Notes: a model not told the origin generated them from the sequence alone. Counted from the first letter of the stretch, positions 1 to 5,779 are shown. The stretch is DNA of 7,367 bases from Acidobacteriaceae bacterium (GCA_030040395.1 JASHTU010000667.1:1-7367), one strand, 5' to 3'. Program-made: numbers and translations.

Positions 1-131
1 AAACCGTCGGCGGCAAGCAGCACGATTCGCGCCCGTTCCACTACACGCGCTGGCGCCGAGCGTTGCCGCGCCAACCGCTCCAGTGCTGCTCTCTGCTTGG
101 GGCTGAGTTCAACTCGCAGTGCCGTCCGCAT
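1..131 (-). CDS. IS630-type transposase, N-terminal fragment (cut by window edge)
   Basis: Only the first 43 codons lie in the window. The protein begins MRTALRVELSPKQRAALERL and continues with RSAPARVVERARIVLLAADG. Seen: the pattern of acidic and hydrophobic residues, then a R-x3-P-x-R-x3-RARIVLLAA block. Known: this is the usual start of IS630 (Tc1/mariner-like) transposases, a helix-turn-helix region preceding the DDE catalytic domain, which would lie off the left edge. The start at 131 is preceded by GGAGG with 5 bases of spacing, and this ribosome site sits inside a hairpin (129-150). No terminal inverted repeat or TA target could be fixed, so intactness is unknown. A free-standing helix-turn-helix protein is the alternative. 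The match is by recalled family pattern. Confidence 0.7.
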   Translation of the reverse strand, partial: MRTALRVELSPKQRAALERLARQRSAPARVVERARIVLLAADG

Positions 132-150
132 ACTGTCCTCCAACAGTATG
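129..150 (-). promoter_or_regulatory. Hairpin enclosing the transposase ribosome binding site and start codon
   Basis: CATACTGT (129-136) and ACAGTATG (143-150) are perfect inverted repeats around a 6-base loop. Read on the minus strand the loop is TGGAGG, the Shine-Dalgarno sequence, and the ATG start closes the stem. If this forms in the mRNA it would limit translation of the transposase, a known way for insertion elements to keep transposition low. A second odd palindrome, AACGAT-A-ATCGTT, lies next to it at 161-173. The function is inferred. Confidence 0.5.
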
Positions 151-188
151 GACGCATCCCAACGATAATCGTTATTACTTATGACGCA

Positions 189-467
189 CTACACTAGGTG
201 AATAGTTTTTCCGTCTTTCGTGATTGCAATGGTGCTGGTATCTCTCTTGCCAGTGACCTGTATTAGCGAATCGGTGTGCTGGACTCGATGACTTGTTCCA
301 ACTGCACCGTCGAATTCAGCGACGTTTTCAGTCATCACTCTAGCTAGTTCGTCCCAGACAATCTTGTCCTTGGGAACTTCTTGCCTTACCAGAGCTGGCT
401 TTTGGGCAACTGGCTCCTGTTCTTCCTTCAAACGTTTTTCCCGCAATGCGTCCAATACCCACGACAT
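189..467 (-). CDS. Hypothetical 92-residue protein, orphan
   Basis: I do not recognise this protein. It starts MSWVLDALREKRLKEEQE, an amphipathic and then charged helix. A Pro/Val-rich linker follows (about residues 19-35), and the C-terminal half alternates polar and hydrophobic residues (VQHTDSLIQVTG, STIAITKDGKTIHLV), which suggests beta strands. There is no signal peptide or membrane segment. The start at 467 is chosen over in-frame ATGs at 494 and 482 because GGAGGG (475-480) sits 7 bases upstream. The gene ends 57 bases before the transposase start on the same strand, and its base composition (about 47% G+C locally) is lower than that of the genes to the right, so it may have arrived by transfer. 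A lineage-specific small cytoplasmic protein is equally possible. Confidence 0.6.
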   Translation of the reverse strand: MSWVLDALREKRLKEEQEPVAQKPALVRQEVPKDKIVWDELARVMTENVAEFDGAVGTSHRVQHTDSLIQVTGKRDTSTIAITKDGKTIHLV

Positions 468-506
468 AAATAAACCCTCCATTATGCGACCCACAATCTC
501 AGCATT

Positions 507-515
507 ATTCTACCA
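507..515 (-). promoter_or_regulatory. Possible extended -10 promoter for the 92-residue gene
   Basis: On the minus strand this reads TGG-TAGAAT, a TGn extended -10 element with five of six consensus bases. A start of transcription near 500 would leave a leader of about 33 bases before the ATG at 467, which contains the strong GGAGGG site. No convincing -35 box is visible, which is tolerable for an extended -10 promoter. Sequence match only. Confidence 0.35.
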
Positions 516-623
516 TCGTCTATTTGCTTTTTGTTCGCCCATGGTGGTCTTCTTGCTGTGTGGCCCCGGAGTACGCTAGTTTCAGTTAGACAAACTGGCT
601 TTTCGTTAAGTTATTGATCTTAT

Positions 624-707
624 TGGTGTCCCCGACGGGATTTGAACCCCTGTTGTCGCCGTGAAAGTGCGTCGGTCGCCGATTCCTGAAAACTAGGTGA
701 CCGACAG
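624..707 (-). pseudogene. Decayed tRNA-Glu(UUC)-like sequence
   Basis: The 3' half (624-672) reads like tRNA-Glu: anticodon stem-loop with loop CTTTCAC (anticodon TTC, 661-667), variable CAAC, T arm AGGGG-TTCAAAT-CCCGT, 3' acceptor strand CGGGGAC, discriminator A and an encoded CCA (624-626). It is not intact: the anticodon stem pairs at only three of five positions, the T stem has a G-G mismatch, and no matching GTCCCCG 5' acceptor strand is present. A weaker D-arm resemblance (CCTAG followed by CAGGA) lies at about 683-698, but an extra stretch brings the total to about 84 bases instead of about 76. A 10-base inverted repeat overlaps the 5' part (671-680 with 696-705). It is either a dead tRNA gene or a tRNA 3'-end fragment left by an integrative element. 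Confidence 0.55.
671..705. repeat. Inverted repeat overlapping the tRNA relic
   Basis: GTCGGTCGCC (671-680) and GGTGACCGAC (696-705) can pair over 10 positions, one of them a G-U wobble on the plus-strand RNA, around a 15-base loop. It replaces what would be the D arm and 5' acceptor of the tRNA-like sequence, so it may be a recombination site, a degraded inserted palindrome, or chance. No run of T follows on either strand, so a terminator is unlikely. Confidence 0.45.
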
Positions 708-885
708 AGCGGACGGAACGGCCGGCTGCTGGCCGGAACTCAGGAAACGCGTGAGGGGCATCAAGCGGAGCGGGCGGTGGGGCCTTTTGTCGATTAGCCA
801 ATTTTCGGCAGTTGCGCGCGCACGGGCGGAGGGGATCGCGGAAGAAGGGCACAATTCAGGGCGAATTCCCGAAAAGCGTCCCTCA
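708..885. other. Spacer without recognisable gene
   Basis: No open frame here has a ribosome site or protein-like composition. The translations are Arg/Pro-rich, as expected from out-of-frame high-GC DNA. I see no tRNA, long palindrome or promoter that I could defend. Together with the tRNA relic on its left and the palindrome cluster on its right, it makes up most of the roughly 580-base gene-free gap before the fumarase gene. Confidence 0.6.
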
Positions 886-1030
886 GGGGCTAAAGCCCAA
901 CGTTGATTCTGTTGCAGTTATGGCACGACTAAAGTCGTGCACTTTCAAACCCCGGGGCTTGGGGAGGGTTTTTCCGCAGCCTAAAGGCCTGTGGCTTTCA
1001 GCCGGTTGAGCCTCTCAGCAGCTCCGGAGC
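886..1030. repeat. Cluster of TAAA-loop palindromes (interspersed repeat)
   Basis: Three successive hairpins share the loop TAAA: GGGC-TAAA-GCCC (887-898), GCACGAC-TAAA-GTCGTGC (923-940, a perfect 7-base stem), and CCGCAGCC-TAAA-GG-c-CTGTGG (974-994, one bulged base). CTTTCAGCCGG follows (996-1006), and then the perfect palindrome GCTCCGGAGC (1021-1030). The common architecture points to one mobile or repeated unit, not independent terminators, and it resembles palindromic repeats I recall from acidobacterial intergenic regions. The inverse of CTTTCAGCCGG recurs at 2629-2639 on the other side of the fumarase gene. It lies just downstream of fumarase and could also end its transcript, although no T-run supports that. 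Confidence 0.6.
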
Positions 1031-1046
1031 CGAACCGCATCCCCTG

Positions 1047-2573
1047 TTATTGCAGGATCGGAATACCCGCGATGCGCTGGCTCCATTCAGCGGGGCCGAT
1101 CTGATGCACGCTGGTTCCCTTGGCGTCCACGGCGACCGTGACCGGCATCTCGTGGACATCGAACTCGTATATGGCTTCCATGCCGAGATCGTCGAAGGCG
1201 AGCAGGCGCGAGGCGCGAATGGCTTTGGCCACCAGGTAGGCCGCGCCCCCCACGGCCATCAGGTACACGGCCCCAAATTCGCGGATGGCGTCGACGGCCT
1301 CGGAGCCGCGCTCGGCCTTGCCCACCATGCCCAGCAGGCCGGTCTCGGCCAGCATTTGGCGAGTGAATTTGTCCATGCGGGTCGAAGTCGTCGGCCCCGC
1401 CGGTCCCACCACCTCTTCACGCACCGGATCCACCGGGCCGACGTAGTAAATGAAGCGGTTGCGGAAGTCCACAGGAAGCTTTTCGCCGCGGTTGAGCATG
1501 TCGGTGATGCGCTTGTGAGCGGCGTCGCGGCCGGTGAGCAGCTTGCCGCTCAAGAGAAGCACCTCGCCCGGCTTCCACGCGGCAGCCTCGGCGCGCGTGA
1601 CGGTGTCGAGATTCACGCGGCGCGCGGCGGAGACGTCGTAGGTGAGCTGGGGCCAGTCGTCCAGACTGGGCGGATCGAGATAGACCGGGCCCGAGCCGTC
1701 GAGGACAAAATGGGCGTGGCGCGTGGCGGCGCAGTTGGGAATCATGGCGACGGGCAGGTTGGCCGCGTGGCAAGGGGTGTCGAGGACCTTGACATCCAGC
1801 ACGGTGGTGAGCCCGCCCAGACCCTGGGCGCCAATTCCCAGGCGGTTGACGCGGTCGTAGATCTCGAGGCGCAGTTTCTCGGCAGTGGTTTGGGCGCCGC
1901 GTTTTTTGAGTTCCTGGATGTCGATGGGGTCCATCAGCGCGGCTTTGGCGAGCAGCATGGCTTTTTCCGCCGTGCCGCCAATGCCGATGCCGAGCATGCC
2001 CGGCGGGCACCAGCCGGCTCCCATGGTAGGCACGGTCTTCACCACCCACTCGGCGACCGAGTCCGACGGGTTAAGCATGGTGAATTTGCTTTTGGCCTCG
2101 GAGCCCCCACCCTTGGCCGCGAGGGTGACTTCCACCGTGGAGCCCTTGACCAGCTCCACGCTCACTGAGGCCGGCGTATTGTCGCCGGTGTTCTTGCGCG
2201 CGCCGGCGGGGTCGGCGAGCATGGAGGCGCGGAGCTTGTTGTCGGGGTCGAGATAGGCGCGGCGCACGCCTTCGTCGATCATCTGTTGCAGGTCGAGGGG
2301 TTCTTCGCCGGGCGCGGCTTCGAATCGGGTATCCATGCCGGCCTTGACAAAAACGGTGACAATGCCGGTGTCCTGGCAGATGGGCCGGTGACCCTCGGCG
2401 CACATCCGGCTGTTGATGAGAATTTGCGCCATGGCGTCGCGCGCAGCCGGCGACTGCTCGCGCTCGTAAGCCTGGGCGAGGCTGCGGATGTAGTCGACGG
2501 GGTGGTAATAGCTGATGTACTGCAAGGCTCCGGCGACGCTCGCGATGAAGTCTCCCTGGCGGATGACGGTCAT
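1047..2573 (-). CDS. fumA: Fumarate hydratase, class I, iron-sulfur type
   Basis: This enzyme interconverts fumarate and (S)-malate in the cytoplasmic TCA cycle. The 508-residue protein is the fused alpha-beta form: the alpha (Fe-S) domain spans roughly residues 12-287 and the beta domain roughly 291-500. Cys66 (ICQDTG), Cys189 (GWCPPG) and Cys281 (IPNCAATRH) sit where the three [4Fe-4S] ligands of class I fumarases are found. Other family blocks are KGGGSEAKSKF (154-164), GIGIGGTAEKAMLLAK (195-210), SGKLLTGRDAAHKR (342-355) and GPAGPTTSTRMD (390-401). Length and sequence match the roughly 505-510 residue type also common in Proteobacteria. The start at 2573 matches the family N-terminus, with GAGGG about 10 bases upstream. 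It is transcribed alone and lies back to back with the phosphatase-superfamily gene. Like others of its class, the cluster should be oxygen-sensitive. No defect was seen. Confidence 0.97.
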   Translation of the reverse strand: MTVIRQGDFIASVAGALQYISYYHPVDYIRSLAQAYEREQSPAARDAMAQILINSRMCAEGHRPICQDTGIVTVFVKAGMDTRFEAAPGEEPLDLQQMIDEGVRRAYLDPDNKLRASMLADPAGARKNTGDNTPASVSVELVKGSTVEVTLAAKGGGSEAKSKFTMLNPSDSVAEWVVKTVPTMGAGWCPPGMLGIGIGGTAEKAMLLAKAALMDPIDIQELKKRGAQTTAEKLRLEIYDRVNRLGIGAQGLGGLTTVLDVKVLDTPCHAANLPVAMIPNCAATRHAHFVLDGSGPVYLDPPSLDDWPQLTYDVSAARRVNLDTVTRAEAAAWKPGEVLLLSGKLLTGRDAAHKRITDMLNRGEKLPVDFRNRFIYYVGPVDPVREEVVGPAGPTTSTRMDKFTRQMLAETGLLGMVGKAERGSEAVDAIREFGAVYLMAVGGAAYLVAKAIRASRLLAFDDLGMEAIYEFDVHEMPVTVAVDAKGTSVHQIGPAEWSQRIAGIPILQ

Positions 2574-2657
2574 GTGGACTGATCCCTCAGTTTCCAGGTT
2601 AACGGATGGGGGACGCCGGTGGCCCAGCCGGCTGAAAGATGCGATGAAATACGGCGG

Positions 2658-2686
2658 TTTCTTGCCTTCGGTCTTTCTTGCTTCGG
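2658..2686. repeat. Short tandem duplication in the divergent promoter region
   Basis: TTTCTTGCCTTCGG (2658-2671) is followed after two bases by TTTCTTGCTTCGG (2674-2686), identical apart from one missing C, giving a 16-base period. A small hairpin GCCGG/CCGGC and the CCGGCTGAAAG motif lie just before it (about 2614-2639). The 231-base gap between fumA and the plus-strand gene must hold both promoters, so this could be a pair of operator half-sites or simply slippage. Confidence 0.4.
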
Positions 2687-2754
2687 CCCGACATCCGGGA
2701 ACAACGCGGTGACAGCTACGCGAGGCTTTTCACACGAAATTAACGAGCGCGCTA

Positions 2755-2782
2755 TTGCGGAATCATTATCGATTGCTAGGCT
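2755..2782 (+). promoter_or_regulatory. Possible promoter of the phosphatase-superfamily gene
   Basis: TTGCGG (2755-2760) and TAGGCT (2777-2782) are separated by 16 bases, and TGC directly before the second box makes it an extended -10. Transcription would begin near 2789, leaving a leader of about 16 bases that still contains the GGAGG ribosome site at 2793-2797. Both boxes deviate from consensus, so this is a tentative sequence match. Confidence 0.35.
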
Positions 2783-2804
2783 TCTCGGTCATGGAGGTTC
2801 CCCA

Positions 2805-4532
2805 ATGCTGAAAGCAGCAAAGTTTCTTGCGCTTGCCGCCATCGTCGCCGCAAGCACCGCTATTGTCACCGGACAGGACCGCGACGGAGACTGGGACCAC
2901 GGTCCGATTAGCCATGTTCTCCTCATCAGCATCGACGGTATGCACGCCGTCGATTTCCTGAACTGCTCCCAGGGCACGCCCACCGTGAATGACGGCCAGC
3001 CCTGGTGCCCTCACCTGGCTCTTTTGCGGGCAGACGGCATTAATTACGTCGCGGCCAGCACGTCCAAGCCGTCGGACTCGTTCCCGGGGCTGATGACGAT
3101 TATGACCGGCGCCACGCCCCGCACCATGGGCGTCTATTACGACGATGCCTATGACCGCTCGCTGGACGGGCCTGCCAAGACTACGGGCGACGGCAACGCG
3201 GCCGCCCCATGCGACGCCAGCAAACCGCCTACAGGGTATACGACCGAGTACGATGAAGGCATCGACTTCGACCAGACAAAACTGAACGGCGGAGCTCCAG
3301 GCGCCGGGCTTACTGACGGCGGAATCGCGTCGATCGATCCGACGAAGCTGGATCGCGATCCCAAGGCCGGGTGCGCGCCGGTTTATCCCTGGAACTTTGT
3401 GCGCACCAACACCATCTTCGGCGTGATCCACGCGGCCGGAGGGTACACGGCCTGGTCGGACAAGCACCCCTCGTACTCCTCGGTTGCGGGGCCGGGCGGA
3501 AAGTCGCTCAATGACTACTATGCGCCCGAGATCAACTCGACGGTGATCCCGCTGCCAGGGGTCAGCACTCCCGACGGAATGAGCTGCGAAACGATCCCCG
3601 ACACCTCCAACACCGGTGCATGGACCGACAGCTTCCAGAACATCCAGTGCTACGACACGCTGAAAGTCCACGCCATCTTGAACGAAATCGACGGGAGAGA
3701 TCATGACGGCAATCCTGCTCGCGTGCCCACGATCTTCGGGATGAACTTCCAGGCGGTGAGCGTGGGGCAGAAGTTGATTGAGAGCGGCTTTCCCAATGGC
3801 GGCTATCTGGACGCAGCCGGAACCCCGGGTCCGAGCCTGCTGAGCGAAATGAAGTTTGTCGACGACTCGATTGGCGAGATGATCTACGAGCTACGGGACC
3901 AAGGTCTCGATCGGGATACTTTGATCATCATCACCGCCAAACACGGGCAGTCGCCCATCGACCCGAATCTGTATTTCTCCATTCCTGGCAAAGTCAACCC
4001 AAGCTATATGTCGCCTGCGACTTTGCTGGAGAACATGCTGCCGTACTCCGAGTCGCCGGCAAACACCAGCGGGCTCGGGCCGACGGAAGACGACGTTTCG
4101 CTGCTGTGGCTAAAGCCGGGCGCCGGCGTTTCAGCGGCGGTGGCGACGCTCGAAAGCAACCGGAAAACGGCCGGCATCGGGCAGATCTACTATGGCGCCA
4201 GCCTGGCGCTCAATTACAACTGGCCGGGGTTGCCTCCGTATGGCGATCCGCGCACGCCGGACATCCTCGTGACGCCGAACGTCGGAGTTACCTACACGGG
4301 CAGCGCTTCCAAGCTGGCGGAGCACGGCGGCTTTGCGCACGACGACACCAACGTGATGCTGCTGCTCGCCAATCCGGGCTTCCAGCCGCGCACTGTCTAC
4401 ACGGAGGTTGGCACGCTCCAAATTGCTCCTACCATTCTGACGGCGCTTGGACTCGATCCGCGCAAGCTCGATGGAGTGCGCCTGGAAGGCGCCTCGGCGC
4501 TGCCAGACGTGTCCTTCGGCGACGGCCGCTGA
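2805..4532 (+). CDS. Secreted alkaline-phosphatase-superfamily protein (phosphodiesterase/NPP-like)
   Basis: 575 residues. The start at 2805 is fixed by GGAGG (2793-2797), 7 bases upstream, and by a clear signal peptide (MLKAAKFLALAAIVAAS, with a cleavage site possibly near VTGQ, residues 21-24). The frame is open back to 2619 but has no comparable signals there. Superfamily landmarks are Asp44 in LLISIDGMH, a Ser92 nucleophile candidate in KPSDSFPGLMTIMTG, FVDDSIGEMI (351-360), IITAKHGQSP (375-384) and His507 in EHGGFAHDDTNV. Family enzymes hydrolyse phosphate esters or diesters with two metal ions outside the cytoplasm. Here the usual Asp-His pair reads Lys379-His380, and the segment FGMNFQAVSVGQ (311-322) lacks the Asp and His expected by eye, so metal binding may differ. 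Six or more Cys suit an exported protein. The substrate is unknown. It is followed by a hairpin-rich spacer and the VWA-like gene. Confidence 0.83.
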   Translation: MLKAAKFLALAAIVAASTAIVTGQDRDGDWDHGPISHVLLISIDGMHAVDFLNCSQGTPTVNDGQPWCPHLALLRADGINYVAASTSKPSDSFPGLMTIMTGATPRTMGVYYDDAYDRSLDGPAKTTGDGNAAAPCDASKPPTGYTTEYDEGIDFDQTKLNGGAPGAGLTDGGIASIDPTKLDRDPKAGCAPVYPWNFVRTNTIFGVIHAAGGYTAWSDKHPSYSSVAGPGGKSLNDYYAPEINSTVIPLPGVSTPDGMSCETIPDTSNTGAWTDSFQNIQCYDTLKVHAILNEIDGRDHDGNPARVPTIFGMNFQAVSVGQKLIESGFPNGGYLDAAGTPGPSLLSEMKFVDDSIGEMIYELRDQGLDRDTLIIITAKHGQSPIDPNLYFSIPGKVNPSYMSPATLLENMLPYSESPANTSGLGPTEDDVSLLWLKPGAGVSAAVATLESNRKTAGIGQIYYGASLALNYNWPGLPPYGDPRTPDILVTPNVGVTYTGSASKLAEHGGFAHDDTNVMLLLANPGFQPRTVYTEVGTLQIAPTILTALGLDPRKLDGVRLEGASALPDVSFGDGR

Positions 4533-4560
4533 AAGGGTTTTTGAATCTCTCAGGTAAACT

Positions 4561-4579
4561 GCGGCGGCCCAAAAGCCGC
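4561..4579 (+). terminator. GC-rich hairpin after the phosphatase-superfamily gene
   Basis: GCGGC (4561-4565) pairs with GCCGC (4575-4579) around ggcccaaaa. It lies 28 bases past the stop codon. No T-run follows, so as an intrinsic terminator it is weak. A near copy stands after the next plus-strand gene (5760-5779), so it may be a repeated element used at gene ends. Confidence 0.35.
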
Positions 4580-4587
4580 GGGCGTGG

Positions 4588-4616
4588 AGCGGGATGGGCT
4601 TTCGGCTCATCTCGCT
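4588..4616. repeat. 12-base hairpin in the spacer
   Basis: AGCGGGATGGGC (4588-4599) pairs at all 12 positions with GCTCATCTCGCT (4605-4616) on the plus-strand RNA, with two G-U wobbles and a TTTCG loop. The wobbles preserve pairing only in plus-strand RNA; on the minus strand they become A-C mismatches. That hints that the plus-strand transcript is the functional one, if any is. Confidence 0.55.
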
Positions 4617-4687
4617 TGACGTTGCGGTTTTTGGCTTTTGGGGGACGCCGAAACCACTGCCGGTTCTTCGGGTTAGCTTCGAGTAGC

Positions 4688-4712
4688 GCCGGATGGAATC
4701 GAATCATCCGGC
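4688..4712. repeat. Perfect 8-base inverted repeat upstream of the VWA-like gene
   Basis: GCCGGATG (4688-4695) and CATCCGGC (4705-4712) flank GAATCGAAT. It lies 76 bases before the VWA-like start codon and has no following T-run, so it is more likely a protein-binding palindrome or an RNA hairpin in the leader than a terminator. The role is not known. Confidence 0.5.
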
Positions 4713-4787
4713 CCGGCATCTAATAGAGCTGAAAGGGTTTGGCGAATTGCCCCGGCATTTGACTGGGCAACGCCGCAAGGGGGGTCT

Positions 4788-5756
4788 ATGAAAAAACCAA
4801 GCAACATTGTTTGTTTCGTCGCCGGGGCTCTTCTTCTGGCAGCTACGGCATTTGCGCAAAACGGAGACGCCACGGCCCAAGGTCGGGCCGTGGTGACGGT
4901 TCTGCCGGCGCAAGCTGGGTCGTCGGTTATAGTTCCTGCAACCGCTTTGGCGGTGAAGGTGGGCGGGAAACAGGCTAGCGTCACCGTTTGGACGCCGCTC
5001 AAAAGCCGCCCGGTGGAGCTGGTTTTTCTGATCGACAGCGGGGCCCGGTCGAGCCTCGGAACCCAGTTTGGCGCGATCTCGAATTTCGCCCGCGAGATGC
5101 CTGCCAACATGAAGATGACGATTGCGTATATGGAAAACGGCCAGGCCGTGTTCACCGAGCCGCTGTCGTCGAACCCGGCCGTGGTGCTCCAGGCGCTGCG
5201 CATGCCCGCGGGACCTCCCGGGATTAGCGCCAGCCCGTACTTTTGCCTCTCAAACCTGGCCAAGAACTGGCCTTCGCATGATCGCACAGCGCGGCGCGAG
5301 GTGGTGATGATCACCGACGGGGTGGACCCCTACTACGTGAGGTACAATCCCGAAGATCCTTACGTTGAGTCCGCGATTCACGATTCGGTGCGCGCGGGGC
5401 TGGTGATTTACTCGATCTACTGGCGGAGCGAGGGCCTCCTCGGTAGATCCGGATATGCAACCTTCGCGGGGCAGAACCTGCTGAACGAGGTGACACAGGC
5501 GACCGGCGGCAACAGCTATTGGCAGGGCTATGGAAACCCGGTGGACTTCGAGCCCTATTTTAAAGACCTGAGACATCGGTTGGAGGGCCAATACGAACTG
5601 AGCTTTGCAGCGCCACGGAACGGCAAAGCCGGAGTGGAAAGGCTGCAAATGCACCTGAACGCGACGTCGGCCAAAGTGGACGCGCCGCAGCAGGTGTACG
5701 TGGGTCCCGCCGAGGAGACTCTTGAGGCCCACCCGATTGAGCGCGGTGCGGAGTAA
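4788..5756 (+). CDS. Secreted VWA-like domain protein
   Basis: 322 residues with an evident signal peptide (MKKPSNIVCFVAGALLLAATAFAQ, likely cut after AFA or AFAQ). Residues about 76-265 look like a von Willebrand factor A fold: VELVFLIDSGARSS (76-89) at the first strand, MKMTIAYMENG (108-118) as the second, EVVMITDGVDPYY (171-183) with the TDG turn, GLVIYSIYW (204-212), and NEVTQATGGNSYW (233-245). Known VWA domains bind a metal through DxSxS, a Thr and a TDG Asp; here the first motif reads Asp83-Ser-Gly-Ala-Arg, so the metal site appears incomplete. The ASPYFCLSNLAKNWPS segment (148-163) and the DAPQQVYVG end (298-306) recall secreted acidobacterial VWA proteins of unknown function. Start: AGGGGGG a few bases upstream at 4788. 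It was probably exported to the periplasm or cell surface. Binding partner unknown. Confidence 0.75.
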   Translation: MKKPSNIVCFVAGALLLAATAFAQNGDATAQGRAVVTVLPAQAGSSVIVPATALAVKVGGKQASVTVWTPLKSRPVELVFLIDSGARSSLGTQFGAISNFAREMPANMKMTIAYMENGQAVFTEPLSSNPAVVLQALRMPAGPPGISASPYFCLSNLAKNWPSHDRTARREVVMITDGVDPYYVRYNPEDPYVESAIHDSVRAGLVIYSIYWRSEGLLGRSGYATFAGQNLLNEVTQATGGNSYWQGYGNPVDFEPYFKDLRHRLEGQYELSFAAPRNGKAGVERLQMHLNATSAKVDAPQQVYVGPAEETLEAHPIERGAE

Positions 5757-5759
5757 CCG

Positions 5760-5779
5760 CGCGGCGCCCGAAAGCCGCG
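5760..5779 (+). terminator. Probable terminator after the VWA-like gene
   Basis: CGCGGC (5760-5765) pairs with GCCGCG (5774-5779) around an 8-base loop, followed by TTTA. It lies only 3 bases beyond the stop codon. The short T-run makes it a modest intrinsic terminator. Its sequence closely parallels the hairpin at 4561-4579. Confidence 0.5.

Larger units (their letters stand above)
4528..4740. repeat. 13-base direct repeat bounding a hairpin-rich spacer
   Basis: GCTGAAAGGGTTT occurs exactly at 4528-4540 and again at 4728-4740, exactly 200 bases apart. The first copy contains the TGA stop codon of the phosphatase-superfamily gene. The 187 bases between them hold several hairpins (4561-4579, 4588-4616, 4626-4655, 4688-4712) and no open frame with a ribosome site. 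The arrangement resembles a small non-coding insertion with a target duplication, or a unit copied by recombination. No terminal inverted repeats could be seen inside the direct repeats, which weakens the mobile-element reading. Confidence 0.5.

Noticed and set aside
586..852. An 88-codon minus-strand frame
   Set aside because: It runs through the tRNA-like sequence, is Pro/Arg-rich throughout and has no ribosome site.
1050..2168. A 372-codon open frame on the plus strand across the fumarase gene
   Set aside because: It is exactly antisense to a complete, well-conserved fumarase. The His/Gly/Ala/Val-rich translation is typical of antisense frames in high-GC DNA, and there is no ribosome site.
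2619..2804. Upstream extension of the phosphatase-superfamily protein to an ATG at 2619
   Set aside because: It would bury the signal peptide behind 62 residues, and it lacks a ribosome site, whereas GGAGG sits 7 bases before the ATG at 2805.
2766..3704. A 312-codon open frame on the minus strand inside the phosphatase-superfamily gene
   Set aside because: It is the antisense shadow of a gene with a signal peptide and family motifs, its composition is rich in Arg/Val/Gly, and it lacks a start signal.
4131..4719. Overlapping frames on both strands at the end of the phosphatase-superfamily gene and its spacer
   Set aside because: They cross the stop codon and hairpins, have Arg-rich compositions, and have no ribosome sites.
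2805..5756. The phosphatase-superfamily and VWA-like genes as a defined two-gene system
   Set aside because: Only shared strand and export signals support it. A 255-base hairpin-rich spacer separates them, so a functional pair is not claimed.
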